A stretch of DNA of 64,000 nucleotides from Bin55 sp965205545 (lineage in GTDB: Bacteria; Pseudomonadota; Gammaproteobacteria; Pseudomonadales; Azotimanducaceae): contig OZ242170.1 of assembly GCA_965205545.1 (NCBI GenBank), positions 2,108,001 to 2,172,000 on the forward strand. The letters are read 5' to 3'. This document shows positions 9,421 through 18,849 of the stretch, piece after piece (position 1 is the stretch's first letter; every line of letters begins with the position of its first letter). The translations under genes were made by a program, and so were the position numbers. The notes beneath the pieces were generated by a model. It was not told the DNA's origin. It saw nothing but the letters and a program-made list of their open reading frames with translations, and searched no databases.

Positions 9421-10638
9421 TCAGCGGTCAGTAGGCGCGCCCGATACTCTTTCTGCGAAGATTGTGCTGTCTTTGTGGTCTCTGTCGTGCACGTAATGCT
9501 GCACGAGCGTCAGTAGGGGGGTCGTGTTCTGAGAAGCATTCGACGCGAAGGGTCCGTAGTCATTGAGATGCTGCTCGTCAAGCAAGCGCATTACTGTGTG
9601 CAAATGATCGCTGGCTACATCGTCATACTCGATCAATAGTGCGTCGGGGATGTAGATTCGGTAGTACACGCGGTCGCCGAGACGGCTGAAGGTGAAGAAA
9701 CCGCTCGTAATCTTTGGTTCGATTGCGTCGTGAACCTCCTCGGCATGGGGCGAAGCCAAGTTGGATAGATAGACTTCCAGCAAATCCCTTGCGAGGTCCA
9801 TTTGCGGATCAGAGAGTTCAGACAACGGAATTCCTACATTAGCGAACTCCTCGACCGAAAAGTCCTTCCCCCGATCGACATGACCGCTCCCCGATCCGGC
9901 CATTACGTCTCTGCGAACCAAGCCTTCTTTCAGCGCGGCATTTCGTTGTTCCTCGGATAGCGAATGGAAAAGCTTTCTACCATAGTGAATCTCATCGCTC
10001 AGAGGCGTCTGGCCATTGGTGGTCAACGGTTGTGCGCCAAGGAACAAGGGCGCCAGGATCAGATTGTTGCCATGTGCAAGAAAATTGAGCGCAATGTGGT
10101 GACCGTCGAATTGAAGTCCCCACGCCGAATCGATGCGCGGATTTCCAAACACGGCGATCGTGTAGTCCGCTACGGTTCCAGCTCCTGAAGCCCTCTCAAT
10201 GTCTGTTGCAAGGAGCTCCACCTTCGCAAATCCGTTTTCGCTGAGAAGTGCGCGCAAAGCGTCCCAGGCACGTTCGCGGGACACATCACTTAGGTCCCCA
10301 AGCCGAATGCCACCCGAACGACGCCCAGGTACGTTGGTCCACGAGTACATTTCCGCGTCGCCCACGCAATAGTTGAACCGGGGCAGTTGTTCGTGTTCTA
10401 CAGATTCGAGCAGTTGCACAACCTCCGCAGCCTTGTGGTTGAGATCTTCGCGGTCGCTCCGAGGTTGCAACTGATATTGGGACAAGTCGCAGTCTAGGGA
10501 AAAATCTTGAATTTCCGCGGAGGCCAAATCTTCTTCGCTATCGTGGGCGTGTCCGCATACGCTGACAAGCAAGGCAAGGAACCCTAGCCCCCATGTTCTC
10601 GCCGAGGTGTTTAAAGATCTGGGATTTGGGATGCCCAC
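9421..10638 (-). CDS. Secreted DUF3500 family protein
   Basis: A 405-residue protein with an N-terminal signal peptide (hydrophobic GLGFLALLVSVCGHAHD). Several stretches match the DUF3500 pattern: GGIRLGDLSDVSRERAWDAL, the AVFGNPRIDSAWGLQFDGHH core, LNFLAHGNN and APLFLGAQP, then FHSLSEEQRNAAL. The role of DUF3500 proteins is not established. The conserved GWQFDGHH-like core with His residues is suggestive of a metal site, but this is inference. The start is a GTG at 10638 without a strong ribosome-binding site. It lies downstream of the small membrane-protein gene on the same strand with an 83-base gap, so the two may be co-transcribed. Confidence 0.8.
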   Translation of the reverse strand: MGIPNPRSLNTSARTWGLGFLALLVSVCGHAHDSEEDLASAEIQDFSLDCDLSQYQLQPRSDREDLNHKAAEVVQLLESVEHEQLPRFNYCVGDAEMYSWTNVPGRRSGGIRLGDLSDVSRERAWDALRALLSENGFAKVELLATDIERASGAGTVADYTIAVFGNPRIDSAWGLQFDGHHIALNFLAHGNNLILAPLFLGAQPLTTNGQTPLSDEIHYGRKLFHSLSEEQRNAALKEGLVRRDVMAGSGSGHVDRGKDFSVEEFANVGIPLSELSDPQMDLARDLLEVYLSNLASPHAEEVHDAIEPKITSGFFTFSRLGDRVYYRIYIPDALLIEYDDVASDHLHTVMRLLDEQHLNDYGPFASNASQNTTPLLTLVQHYVHDRDHKDSTIFAERVSGAPTDR

Positions 10639-10721
10639 TTACTTCAATCGTCCCAGTTCAATGGATGGGGGTGAAACCCAGAATTGTCCGCAATGTCAGC
10701 AATTGTTTGTCTACCTGTTTG

Positions 10722-11228
10722 CTAAGCCAATCTCTTCCATTCGCGGCTAAGCCTTCGCCTTGCAAACAAGTAAAAAGTGGTGCATGCGGTCAATCCAGCA
10801 GCGAAGGACACCGCAAAAACAGCGATGCCAACATCAACGGACCCATTTGCTACTTGCTTAATCAACACTGCCAACGACATAGTCAGCATTACTGCGCCAA
10901 TTGTGCAAGGCACTAGCCACAACGTGAAGTAAATCACTTCCTTTATCGCCAATATTCTGTGCTGTTTGGTCGGGGAAGCGGAAAATTCCGTGCCCTGTGA
11001 AAGCAAGTCTTCGTATTTCCTGAACTGGTGAATGGCGTAGGCCAATAGGCAAGGCCATGAAACACACAGATAGCCAAGAGGTAGCCAGCGAATGACCACG
11101 TCAACGTCTTGGTTGACAACCAATATCCAGTAAATGGCACAAGGAAGGATCGCAACTAGCAAGAACAACAGAAAGTGCCACAGCACAAATTGCCGTTGTG
11201 GAGGCGTCATTTCGCGCAGCTTCATCAT
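10722..11228 (-). CDS. Hypothetical four-helix membrane protein
   Basis: A small inner-membrane protein of about 168 residues that I do not recognise. Four hydrophobic segments are visible in two pairs: FVLWHFLLFLLVAILPCAIY and LPLGYLCVSWPCLLAYAI, then IYFTLWLVPCTIGAVMLTMS and VGIAVFAVSFAAGLTACTTF. A charged cytoplasmic tail ends in RRRLSREWKRLA. The open frame continues to 11282, but the ATG pair at 11228/11225 is a more natural start than the upstream Arg/Asn-rich extension. It sits directly upstream of the DUF3500 gene in the same direction. Confidence 0.6.
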   Translation of the reverse strand: MMKLREMTPPQRQFVLWHFLLFLLVAILPCAIYWILVVNQDVDVVIRWLPLGYLCVSWPCLLAYAIHQFRKYEDLLSQGTEFSASPTKQHRILAIKEVIYFTLWLVPCTIGAVMLTMSLAVLIKQVANGSVDVGIAVFAVSFAAGLTACTTFYLFARRRLSREWKRLA

Positions 11229-11432
11229 GGCATTGGTTTGCCGGGCCTCGTTTGATCGACTCCCGTTATGCCACCTTGCCAAGGCAGCAGGAGTTCGCTT
11301 GATTGTGCATGTTCCTCTGGGTCCGTCAATAATAGACGACTTGAATTTCCTAGTCCCCCTTTGTAGGCAACCGTCTAGTAGCCAACCCTGTTGAATACAC
11401 TAGGCGCATGTAGACATTGGGCGGAGCGCAAA

Positions 11433-12314
11433 ATGGACGCGCAACAAAAAGGCAGTGAATTCGACGGTCGCGTAGCCGTGATTACAGGTGCAGGTGGCGG
11501 AATTGGTCGAAGCCACGCATTGGAATTCGCCAAACGCGGCGCGAAGGTCGTGGTGAACGACTTGGGTGGAGACGTTCATGGAGTGGGCCAAGGGAATACC
11601 GCCGATCGTGTTGTTGAGGAAATACGCGATTTGGGCGGCGACGCCATAGCCAACAGGGCGTCAGTGGCCGACAAGAACAGCGCGAAAAGCATAGTGGAAG
11701 ATGCCTTGAATGCCTTTGGCCGCATTGACATTTTGGTAAACAATGCGGGAATCCTGCGGGACAAGACGTTCAAGAAGATGACTTTGGAGGATTTCGATCT
11801 CGTCGTTCAGGTGCACCTCATGGGCACGGCGTATGTGACGCACGCCGCATGGCCGCACATGTACGAGCAGCGCTACGGGCGGATTGTGTTCACGAGTTCT
11901 GGCTCCGGCATATTCGGAAACTACGGACAGTCGAACTACGGGGCGGCAAAAATGGGAATGCTTGGCTTGGCCAACGTCTTGGCTCTAGAAGGAGGTCCCC
12001 GCAATGTACATGTCAATTGCCTTGGTCCCGGAGCCGCGACGCGTATGACCAATACGGTCCCTGGCAGGAACGAGGACTTGGCCAACGTGGATCCGGCACG
12101 CTCACCGAATCTTGTAAGTCCCGCGGTTCTCTACATGTGCAGTGAGGAAGCACCCAACGGTTGTGTGATACATGCTTCTGGAGGGAGGTACTCAAGAAGC
12201 GTCATTTATGTCAACGAACCCGTTTCACTTGGCTCGACAGGCACATATGAGGATTTACTGCCGCGCATAGAAGAGCTTATGGACATGTCGAACGCCAAGC
12301 CCCGTCAACGATAG
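11433..12314 (+). CDS. Short-chain dehydrogenase/reductase, MFE-2 (3-hydroxyacyl-CoA)-like
   Basis: A classical NAD(P)-binding SDR of 293 residues. Visible are the Rossmann motif TGAGGGIG (18-25), NNAG, the catalytic Ser/Tyr/Lys set (TSSGSG, YGAAK) and the extended VVNDLGGDVHG region. That region is typical of the 3-hydroxyacyl-CoA dehydrogenase domain of peroxisomal multifunctional enzyme 2 and its bacterial relatives. A likely reaction is oxidation of a 3-hydroxyacyl-CoA or of a related hydroxy compound. The frame opens at a TTG at 11391, but the ATG at 11433 has GGAGCG eight bases upstream and starts exactly before the family's N-terminus. It is transcribed alone, diverging from the membrane-protein gene and converging with the broken MFS gene. 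Confidence 0.88.
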   Translation: MDAQQKGSEFDGRVAVITGAGGGIGRSHALEFAKRGAKVVVNDLGGDVHGVGQGNTADRVVEEIRDLGGDAIANRASVADKNSAKSIVEDALNAFGRIDILVNNAGILRDKTFKKMTLEDFDLVVQVHLMGTAYVTHAAWPHMYEQRYGRIVFTSSGSGIFGNYGQSNYGAAKMGMLGLANVLALEGGPRNVHVNCLGPGAATRMTNTVPGRNEDLANVDPARSPNLVSPAVLYMCSEEAPNGCVIHASGGRYSRSVIYVNEPVSLGSTGTYEDLLPRIEELMDMSNAKPRQR

Positions 12315-12331
12315 AAATCGGAGAGTCTGGG

Positions 12332-13656
12332 CTAGGTGCTTGTGCTCTCCTGGGAATAGCTTGGTCGCAAGTCTCTATGCAGCAGGATGAACCCGATCCA
12401 CGACCACGTGCCTATGGCTGCAGCTACAAGGAAGAGGTGTCCGCCAATTCCCGGAAAATCGGGCAGCCAAGAAATGTTCGACCACCCCACGAACAAAGTG
12501 ATTCCAAGTAGCGCCGACAACACACCCCTAATCCCGGTGAGAGTTACATGTACGGACATATAGGCGGACAATTTCTCTCGAGGCGCAAAGTCATTGTGTC
12601 CCAACTGCCAGGCAATGGTTCCGCCACCACGACCGATTCCGGATATGGCTTGAGCAATTCCCAGTACGACCACCGATCCTAGGATTGCGCCAATCCAGAG
12701 AATGAGCTGGGATAGAACCCACACGCCGCTGAGGCGCGTTCGAAATTTTGCCACGTGCACGACATCGAAATAGCGAGCCCAAAGCGGCACGGAAACGGTT
12801 CGAGCGAGGAACGGAATTGCCATTATGACTGCAATGCTGACGGTATAGCTAGCCTGAAGCTGTCTCGAAACAAGGTAGACCAGAGGAGCTTCCAAAATCA
12901 TGTTCGATACGCCGCTTAGAAACTGGTAGATCTCGTAGCGCGCGAAATTCCGATCGCTTTTTAGGATTTGAAGGAAACCTATTCTTTGCCCCTCGAGGTT
13001 GGATTGAGACCTGAGCTGACGTTCAAAGACTCGATGCCGTAGTTCCCCGGCAACTTGCACTCGCGAATACGACCAGGTTCCAATTAGGGCGATCAATATG
13101 CCGACGACGTACATCCATCGGAACGAAAGGGGATTGGCATCGAGGATTGGACCGGCTACCAACGTGGTCGCGACCATGACGATGCTGGTGAATACGTGGA
13201 GTCTTCCGGTTGTTCGCGCGCGTATCGACCGGGGATAGTTCAGGCTCCATACGACACTTCGCAAAGTGACCGTGCCGGCGGTCAAACATCTCGCGCATAC
13301 CACACTAACGATCAACATTACTGTGCCCAAGCTGTTCAAGGAGCTGTCACAATGAGAAGCAGACAAAGCATCGTCAAGATCTGCATTCCCACGATCACAG
13401 GGACCTTGGCGCGTGCGCTAGAAATCCGTGTCCAGAAGTAACTTGATAGGTTCCCGATGAATGCAGCGGATGTCAGCAAAGCTAATACGCCAGCCGGCAC
13501 GGTGTAGATCTTGTCGGCAATCACGCCAACAAACCCGCCTTCCAGCATTGCCAAGGCCACGGGGACCGTTAGGTCGTTGAGTTGCTCTCGCTTTAGGCTT
13601 CTCTTTTCGGTGCGGGCTAGCTTTGGCGTGCCGAAGATTCGACGAAGAAGAGCCAC
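12332..13656 (-). pseudogene. MFS transporter interrupted by a frameshift
   Basis: Two overlapping minus-strand frames encode one transporter. The N-terminal frame (13336-13656, GTG start) gives a cytoplasmic leader and the first membrane helices, ending LLLIVTAP. The second frame (readable from about 13366 to 12332) continues with LGTVMLIVSVVCARCL and about nine more helices, including the loop region NYPRSIRARTTGRLHVF and the second half GIAQAISGIGRGGGTIAWQLG. The frames differ by one base and meet at about 13336-13366, within the early helices. A single-base deletion (or two-base insertion) would explain it. This could be a real inactivating mutation or a sequencing or assembly error. The substrate is unknown. 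Confidence 0.75.
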
Positions 13657-13738
13657 TGAGGTGCTATTGCGCTCTTGTCGAGATTAGGTCGGCATGGTGA
13701 TCGAGATGTAGCATGGCCTGGAGTATGGATTCAAGCGA

Positions 13739-16393
13739 TCAGAAGGGAGGATCTTTCTGCAAATCGAGCGCTGCGTCCGCGGCGAATGCCATTGCCGCGT
13801 CACGTTTTTCGCGGTTGGTCTGAGCCAATGCAGACAGTGCCGCAAAAACAATCCAGTCGGCTGATACCTCGAAGTAATCGCGAAGCACTTCTCGCGATTC
13901 CGACAAGCCAAATCCGTCGGTTCCCAATACCACGTATTCGCCTGGAATCCAACGTGTGATGAGTAGAGGAAGGGCTTTTTGGTAGTCGCTGGCAGCTATG
14001 AACACTCCTGGTTCACCGGCCAGCAACTCATCGACGTAGGGCTTGGCGCTTGAACCACCCACCGCAAGAAGCTGTTCTCGTTCGCACTTCAATGCCTGGC
14101 GACTCAACTCCGAGTAGCTTGTGACGCTCCATACGCTGACTGACTTACCCATTGAACGAAGGGCTTCTGCTGCTCGCAATACTTCGACCATGATTGCACC
14201 GCTCCCAAGCAGATTGACTTCAGCGTTGGGCGTGTGTTCGTATGCGTACATGCCTTTTGCTATTCCGTCGACCGCGTTGTCCGGCATTTGCGGCATGGGA
14301 TAGTTCTGATTGGTTAGCGTTAGGTAGTAGAAGATGTCCTCCTGTCTTGAGTACATTCTTTCGATTCCATCGCGCACAATGACGGCTATTTCGTACGCGA
14401 ATGCAGGATCGTAGCTGACCAAATTCGGCACTGTAGACGCCATGACGTGCGAATGACCATCTTGGTGCTGCACGCCCTCGCCGTTTAGTGTGGTGCGTCC
14501 AGATGTGCCGCCTAGCAAGAACCCTTTGCACATCATGTCACCGCATGCCCAAATCATGTCTCCGACGCGTTGAAAACCGAAGATCGAATAGAAGATGTAG
14601 AAGGGAATCATGGGCAATCCATGGTTGGCGTACGCGGTGCCTGCCGCAAGAAACGATGCCATCGCACCGGCTTCACAAATCCCTTCCTGCAATATCTGCC
14701 CGTCTTCTGCTTCTCGGTAGGGCGCGATGGTTCCGGCATCCACTGGCTGATAGACCTGACCTGCAGGCGAATAGATTCCCGCTTGCGGAAACAAGCCATC
14801 CATGCCGAAGGTCCGGGCCTCGTCCGGCACGATGGGCACGATGTATTTGCCGATTTCCTTGTGACGAAGCAATCGCTGTAGCATGCGCACAACTGACATC
14901 GTCGTGGAGACAGCGCGGTCTCCCGTACCCTTGATCATGTCCTGAAAGAAATTCAGTTCCGGCGGTTTCAGCGGCGCGCATCGCACCTCACGCTGAGGAA
15001 TGGGTCCGCCAAGTCGGGCGCGGCGAGACATTACGAATTCTATTTCGGGACTGTCTTCGGGAGGTTTGTAAAAATCGGCTCGCTCAATGGCGTCACCGGC
15101 CAGCGGAATTTCAAAGCGCTTTGCCAAGTCATGCCTTTCGGCGGGAGTCAGGTGCTTTTTCTGATGCACTGTGTTTCGTCCCGCAACGGTGAGGCCCAGT
15201 CCGTCGCCCTTGACGGTCTTGGCAAGGATTACACAAGGTTTGCCCTCTACGGACAACGCGTGGTGGTATGCGGCATATAGCTTGCGGTGGTCGTGTCCCC
15301 CACGCTTGATGGTCTGTATTTCCTCGTCCGATAGCGTTTTCATGAGCTCGATCAGCTGCGGGGAGTTTTCCACCCAGTGTTCGCGCACGACGTTGCCGGG
15401 TGACACGGTGTACATCTGGTAGTCGCCGTCTACTGCCTGTTCCATGCGGGCTTGGAGGATGCCTTCGGTATCTCGTTGAAGAATGGGATCCCAGCCTCCT
15501 CCCCAAATCACTTTTACGACATGCCAGTCGGCACCCCTGAACGTGCGTTCCAATTCCTGAATGATCTTGCCATTGCCGCGCACCGGGCCATCGAGCCGTT
15601 GCAAGTTGCAGTTGATCACAAGTACCAGATTGTCCAGATGTTCCCGGGACGCCATATTGATCGTGCCCAGCACTTCCGGCTCGTCAGACTCTCCATCTCC
15701 GACAAAGAGCCAGATCTTGCCACCGTTTTTCGGTTTCAATCCACGACTCTCCAAGTACTTGGCAAAGCGTGCCTGATAGATTGCGCACGGCGTGGACAGA
15801 CCCATGCTTGCCGTGGGCATTTGCCAGAAGGAAGGCATTCGTCGTGGGTGTGGATACGAGGGCAGTCCCCCTCCCTCGCCCAATTCGCGCCTAAAGTTCT
15901 GCAGCATTTTGGTTGTGATTCTTCCTTCGAGCCAGGCGCGGGCGTAGACACCCGGAGCGGCATGGGCTTGAAAGTGAACTTGGTCGCCTCCGTAGTCTTC
16001 CGAAGCGGCGCGGAAAAAGTGGTTGAAGCCCACTTCCATCATGGTGGAAGCCGACGTGTAGGTTGCAATGTGGCCTCCCACGCCCGAGCCACTGTCGTAT
16101 GCCTGCAACACCATCGCCACAGCGTTCCACCGAATGATGTTCTCGATGCGGTTTTCGAGTTCGATGTCGCCAGGATAGGCAGGTTCGGCGTGAAGGGGAA
16201 TAGTGTTGATGTACGGAGTGTTGAGAGCCCTGTCGTCCAGGAGCATTCCTCGTTTGGAGAGTTCGAGCTGAAGCCGCGATAGAAGCGACTTGACTCCCTC
16301 TTCCCCGTGTTCTGCGACAACGGAGTCCAGAGCTTCAACCCATTCGCGCTGTTCCGCCTCCCAATCCGAATCGGTCTGATGTGAGCTAGCCAT
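13739..16393 (-). CDS. aceE: Pyruvate dehydrogenase E1 component, homodimeric type
   Basis: An 884-residue thiamine-diphosphate enzyme that decarboxylates pyruvate and acetylates the lipoyl domain of E2, linking glycolysis to the TCA cycle. The length matches the E. coli-type single-chain E1. Characteristic stretches are YINTIP, IIRWNAVAMV, GGHIATYTSASTMMEVGFNH, the Mg/ThDP motif GDGESDEPEVLG (about residues 232-243) with INCN, and the C-terminal GTDGFGLSE, where the transketolase C-domain starts. The E2 and E3 genes normally found beside aceE are absent: it is flanked by an MFS gene and a divergent PQQ dehydrogenase. It may therefore be a second E1 or have its partners elsewhere. Confidence 0.95.
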   Translation of the reverse strand: MASSHQTDSDWEAEQREWVEALDSVVAEHGEEGVKSLLSRLQLELSKRGMLLDDRALNTPYINTIPLHAEPAYPGDIELENRIENIIRWNAVAMVLQAYDSGSGVGGHIATYTSASTMMEVGFNHFFRAASEDYGGDQVHFQAHAAPGVYARAWLEGRITTKMLQNFRRELGEGGGLPSYPHPRRMPSFWQMPTASMGLSTPCAIYQARFAKYLESRGLKPKNGGKIWLFVGDGESDEPEVLGTINMASREHLDNLVLVINCNLQRLDGPVRGNGKIIQELERTFRGADWHVVKVIWGGGWDPILQRDTEGILQARMEQAVDGDYQMYTVSPGNVVREHWVENSPQLIELMKTLSDEEIQTIKRGGHDHRKLYAAYHHALSVEGKPCVILAKTVKGDGLGLTVAGRNTVHQKKHLTPAERHDLAKRFEIPLAGDAIERADFYKPPEDSPEIEFVMSRRARLGGPIPQREVRCAPLKPPELNFFQDMIKGTGDRAVSTTMSVVRMLQRLLRHKEIGKYIVPIVPDEARTFGMDGLFPQAGIYSPAGQVYQPVDAGTIAPYREAEDGQILQEGICEAGAMASFLAAGTAYANHGLPMIPFYIFYSIFGFQRVGDMIWACGDMMCKGFLLGGTSGRTTLNGEGVQHQDGHSHVMASTVPNLVSYDPAFAYEIAVIVRDGIERMYSRQEDIFYYLTLTNQNYPMPQMPDNAVDGIAKGMYAYEHTPNAEVNLLGSGAIMVEVLRAAEALRSMGKSVSVWSVTSYSELSRQALKCEREQLLAVGGSSAKPYVDELLAGEPGVFIAASDYQKALPLLITRWIPGEYVVLGTDGFGLSESREVLRDYFEVSADWIVFAALSALAQTNREKRDAAMAFAADAALDLQKDPPF

Positions 16394-16577
16394 CGCTCAC
16401 TGGCACTGCGTCATGGTGTTGGTCGGTGTGAGCATCGGAAGCCGTTGTCTGTCATATCCATTGCTAGGATAATGGTAATGCGTGAAGGCGGTCAACAGAG
16501 TCATTTGCGCCTTCCTAATCCATATCGGGTTGAACGCGCTGGGAATCGATGTTGAAGAGAGAGGGCGGTAGCGAGAC

Positions 16578-18824
16578 ATGTCGTTGAGAGGGCACAAGGT
16601 GTTTAGGGGAGTAATTGGGATTGCAGCGCTAGCCTGCATGTTGACAGCTTGTCAACGCGGGCCGTCCGAGAATGTAGAAGACGAACAGGCCGATACCAAA
16701 GCGTTGCAGAGCAAAGTTCTGGCGGCAACGTCAAGCTTGGACGGGGTGCGCATAGCCAATGCAGATGCAGAGCCTCACAATTGGTTAGCGCATGGACGTA
16801 CCTACGACGAACAGCGATTCTCTCCCCTTGACGCCATCAATGAGGAAAACGTTGCAAGTCTAGGACTTGCCTGGTGGAGAGACACAGGGTCAAAGCGAGG
16901 ACTTGAAGCAACCCCAATCGTCGTCGACGGCTACATGTTTACGACCGGAGCATGGAGCACGGTGCATGCGTACGATGCCAAGACGGGCGAGACCTTGTGG
17001 GACTACGATCCAAGAGTTCCCAAGGCATGGGGTCAATACGCGTGTTGCGACGTCGTCAATCGCGGAGTTGCCGTATGGAAGGGTCGGGTGTACGTTGGTG
17101 CATTGGATGGTCGCCTGATCGCGCTAAACGCGGCCACCGGCGAACCGGAATGGGAAGTTCTGACTATCGATGCGGAACGACCCTACACGATCACTGGTGC
17201 ACCGCGAATTGTGAAGGATATGGTGATCATCGGCAACGGCGGCGCGGAACTTGGTGTGCGAGGCTACATAACAGCCTACGACCAAGCCACCGGCGAACAG
17301 AAATGGCGTTTCTACACCGTACCTGGAGATCCTTCACAACCGTTCGAATCTCGCGAGATGGAAGTGGCGGCAGAGACTTGGAGCGGAGAATGGTGGGAGG
17401 TTGGCGGAGGTGGCACCGTCTGGGATTCGATGGCCTACGATCCCGAATTGAACCTCCTCTACGTGGGCGTGGGGAATGGCTCACCATGGAATCGCCACAT
17501 CAGAAGTCCCGGAGGCGGTGACAATCTGTATCTCTCCTCGATCCTGGCGATCAATCCTGATAGGGGGTCCTTGATCTGGCACTACCAGACTACGCCCGGA
17601 GACAGTTGGGACTACACCGCGACCCAGCACATCATTTTGGCCGATATGGAAATCGACGGGGTGGAGCGCAAGGTGCTGGTTCAAGCCCCCAAGAACGGCT
17701 TCTTCTATGTGCTGGATCGAACCGATGGCCAGCTAATTTCCGCTGAGCCCTATGTCACGGTGACTTGGGCTTCTCATGTGGATCAGGAGACAGGCAGACC
17801 GGTGTTCTCTCAGGACGGCGAGTACGTGAGCGAACCAAAGAATGTGTTCCCCGGTCCATTGGGCGGGCACAATTGGCACCCCATGACATACAGCCCGCTG
17901 ACGGGACTGGTCTACATACCCGCTATGGACATGAGCTTTACCTATGGCCAGGACGCTTCATTCGAATACGAGCCTGGCCGTTGGAATCTAGGAATTGGTG
18001 GTCGTCCTGACGAGCCTCCTCCCCCTCCAACGGTTGAGCAGCAAGTTCAGGGGCTGCGTTCGGTGCGCGGGCACCTGCTTGCCTGGGACCCCGTCACGCA
18101 ACAGGAAGCATGGCGAGTGGACCACGCGGGTACGTGGAATGGAGGACTGCTCTCAACGGCCGGGGGATTGGTTTTTCAAGGCAGAAGCGACGGAATGTTT
18201 GCGGCATACTCCTCGGGCACCGGCGATCTGCTATGGGAAACCGAAGCACATACGGGAATCATTGCCGCACCGGTGACATACGAAGTCGATGGAGAGCAAT
18301 ATGTAGCCATCGTGGCGGGTTGGGGAGGCGCGTTCGCCACAACGTCGGGAGTGCCGAGACACAAGGGCAATGTGCTTGAGGAAGGGCGAGTTCTAGTGTT
18401 CAAGCTGAACGGGGAGACCGAAATGCCGGAGCCAGAGATAACCTACGTCAACATTCCGGTTCCTCCGGATATCGAAGCCACGCCTGAACAGCTCGAGAAC
18501 GGACGCTATCTCTATAGCCGCTACTGCAGCACGTGCCACGGTGCTGGAGTAACAAGCAGCAGTCAAATTACCGACTTGAAGTATCTGCCCTCAGCAACGC
18601 ACGCAAGGTGGAACACTGTTGTGATAAACGGGATTATGAGTGGTCTTGGCATGCCTGGATTCTCGGATGTGCTGAACGAGTCCGATTCCGAAGATATCCA
18701 GCGCTATGTTATCGCCGTGACCAAAGAAGCCATCGCGTTCTGCGAATCCAACTATCCAGAGCTTTATCCTGAACTTTTCGGCACGGCGTGCACCCAACCT
18801 ATTGTTGAGGAGTCCACCGACTGA
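16578..18824 (+). CDS. Quinohaemoprotein (PQQ plus cytochrome c) dehydrogenase, lipoprotein
   Basis: A 748-residue periplasmic alcohol-type dehydrogenase. The leader ends in a lipobox LTAC (Cys25), so the enzyme is probably membrane-anchored. The eight-bladed PQQ propeller shows the adjacent-cysteine disulfide motif CC (156-157), repeated tryptophan-docking motifs (NAATGEPEWEV, DQATGEQKWRF) and GGHNWHPM. The C-terminus carries a cytochrome c domain with the haem motif CSTCH (650-654). The combination matches type II quinohaemoprotein alcohol dehydrogenases, which pass electrons to the respiratory chain. PQQ synthesis genes are not in the window. The gene diverges from aceE across a 184-base spacer, and the protease gene follows after 25 bases, so those two could share a transcript. 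Confidence 0.92.
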   Translation: MSLRGHKVFRGVIGIAALACMLTACQRGPSENVEDEQADTKALQSKVLAATSSLDGVRIANADAEPHNWLAHGRTYDEQRFSPLDAINEENVASLGLAWWRDTGSKRGLEATPIVVDGYMFTTGAWSTVHAYDAKTGETLWDYDPRVPKAWGQYACCDVVNRGVAVWKGRVYVGALDGRLIALNAATGEPEWEVLTIDAERPYTITGAPRIVKDMVIIGNGGAELGVRGYITAYDQATGEQKWRFYTVPGDPSQPFESREMEVAAETWSGEWWEVGGGGTVWDSMAYDPELNLLYVGVGNGSPWNRHIRSPGGGDNLYLSSILAINPDRGSLIWHYQTTPGDSWDYTATQHIILADMEIDGVERKVLVQAPKNGFFYVLDRTDGQLISAEPYVTVTWASHVDQETGRPVFSQDGEYVSEPKNVFPGPLGGHNWHPMTYSPLTGLVYIPAMDMSFTYGQDASFEYEPGRWNLGIGGRPDEPPPPPTVEQQVQGLRSVRGHLLAWDPVTQQEAWRVDHAGTWNGGLLSTAGGLVFQGRSDGMFAAYSSGTGDLLWETEAHTGIIAAPVTYEVDGEQYVAIVAGWGGAFATTSGVPRHKGNVLEEGRVLVFKLNGETEMPEPEITYVNIPVPPDIEATPEQLENGRYLYSRYCSTCHGAGVTSSSQITDLKYLPSATHARWNTVVINGIMSGLGMPGFSDVLNESDSEDIQRYVIAVTKEAIAFCESNYPELYPELFGTACTQPIVEESTD

Positions 18825-18849
18825 CAGGATTTAGGTCGCGAAGCATAGT

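Noticed and set aside
15452..16282. Long open frame (276 codons) on the plus strand opposite aceE
   Set aside because: It lies entirely within a clearly coding AceE gene, and its residues (many Arg, Cys, His) have no domain character.
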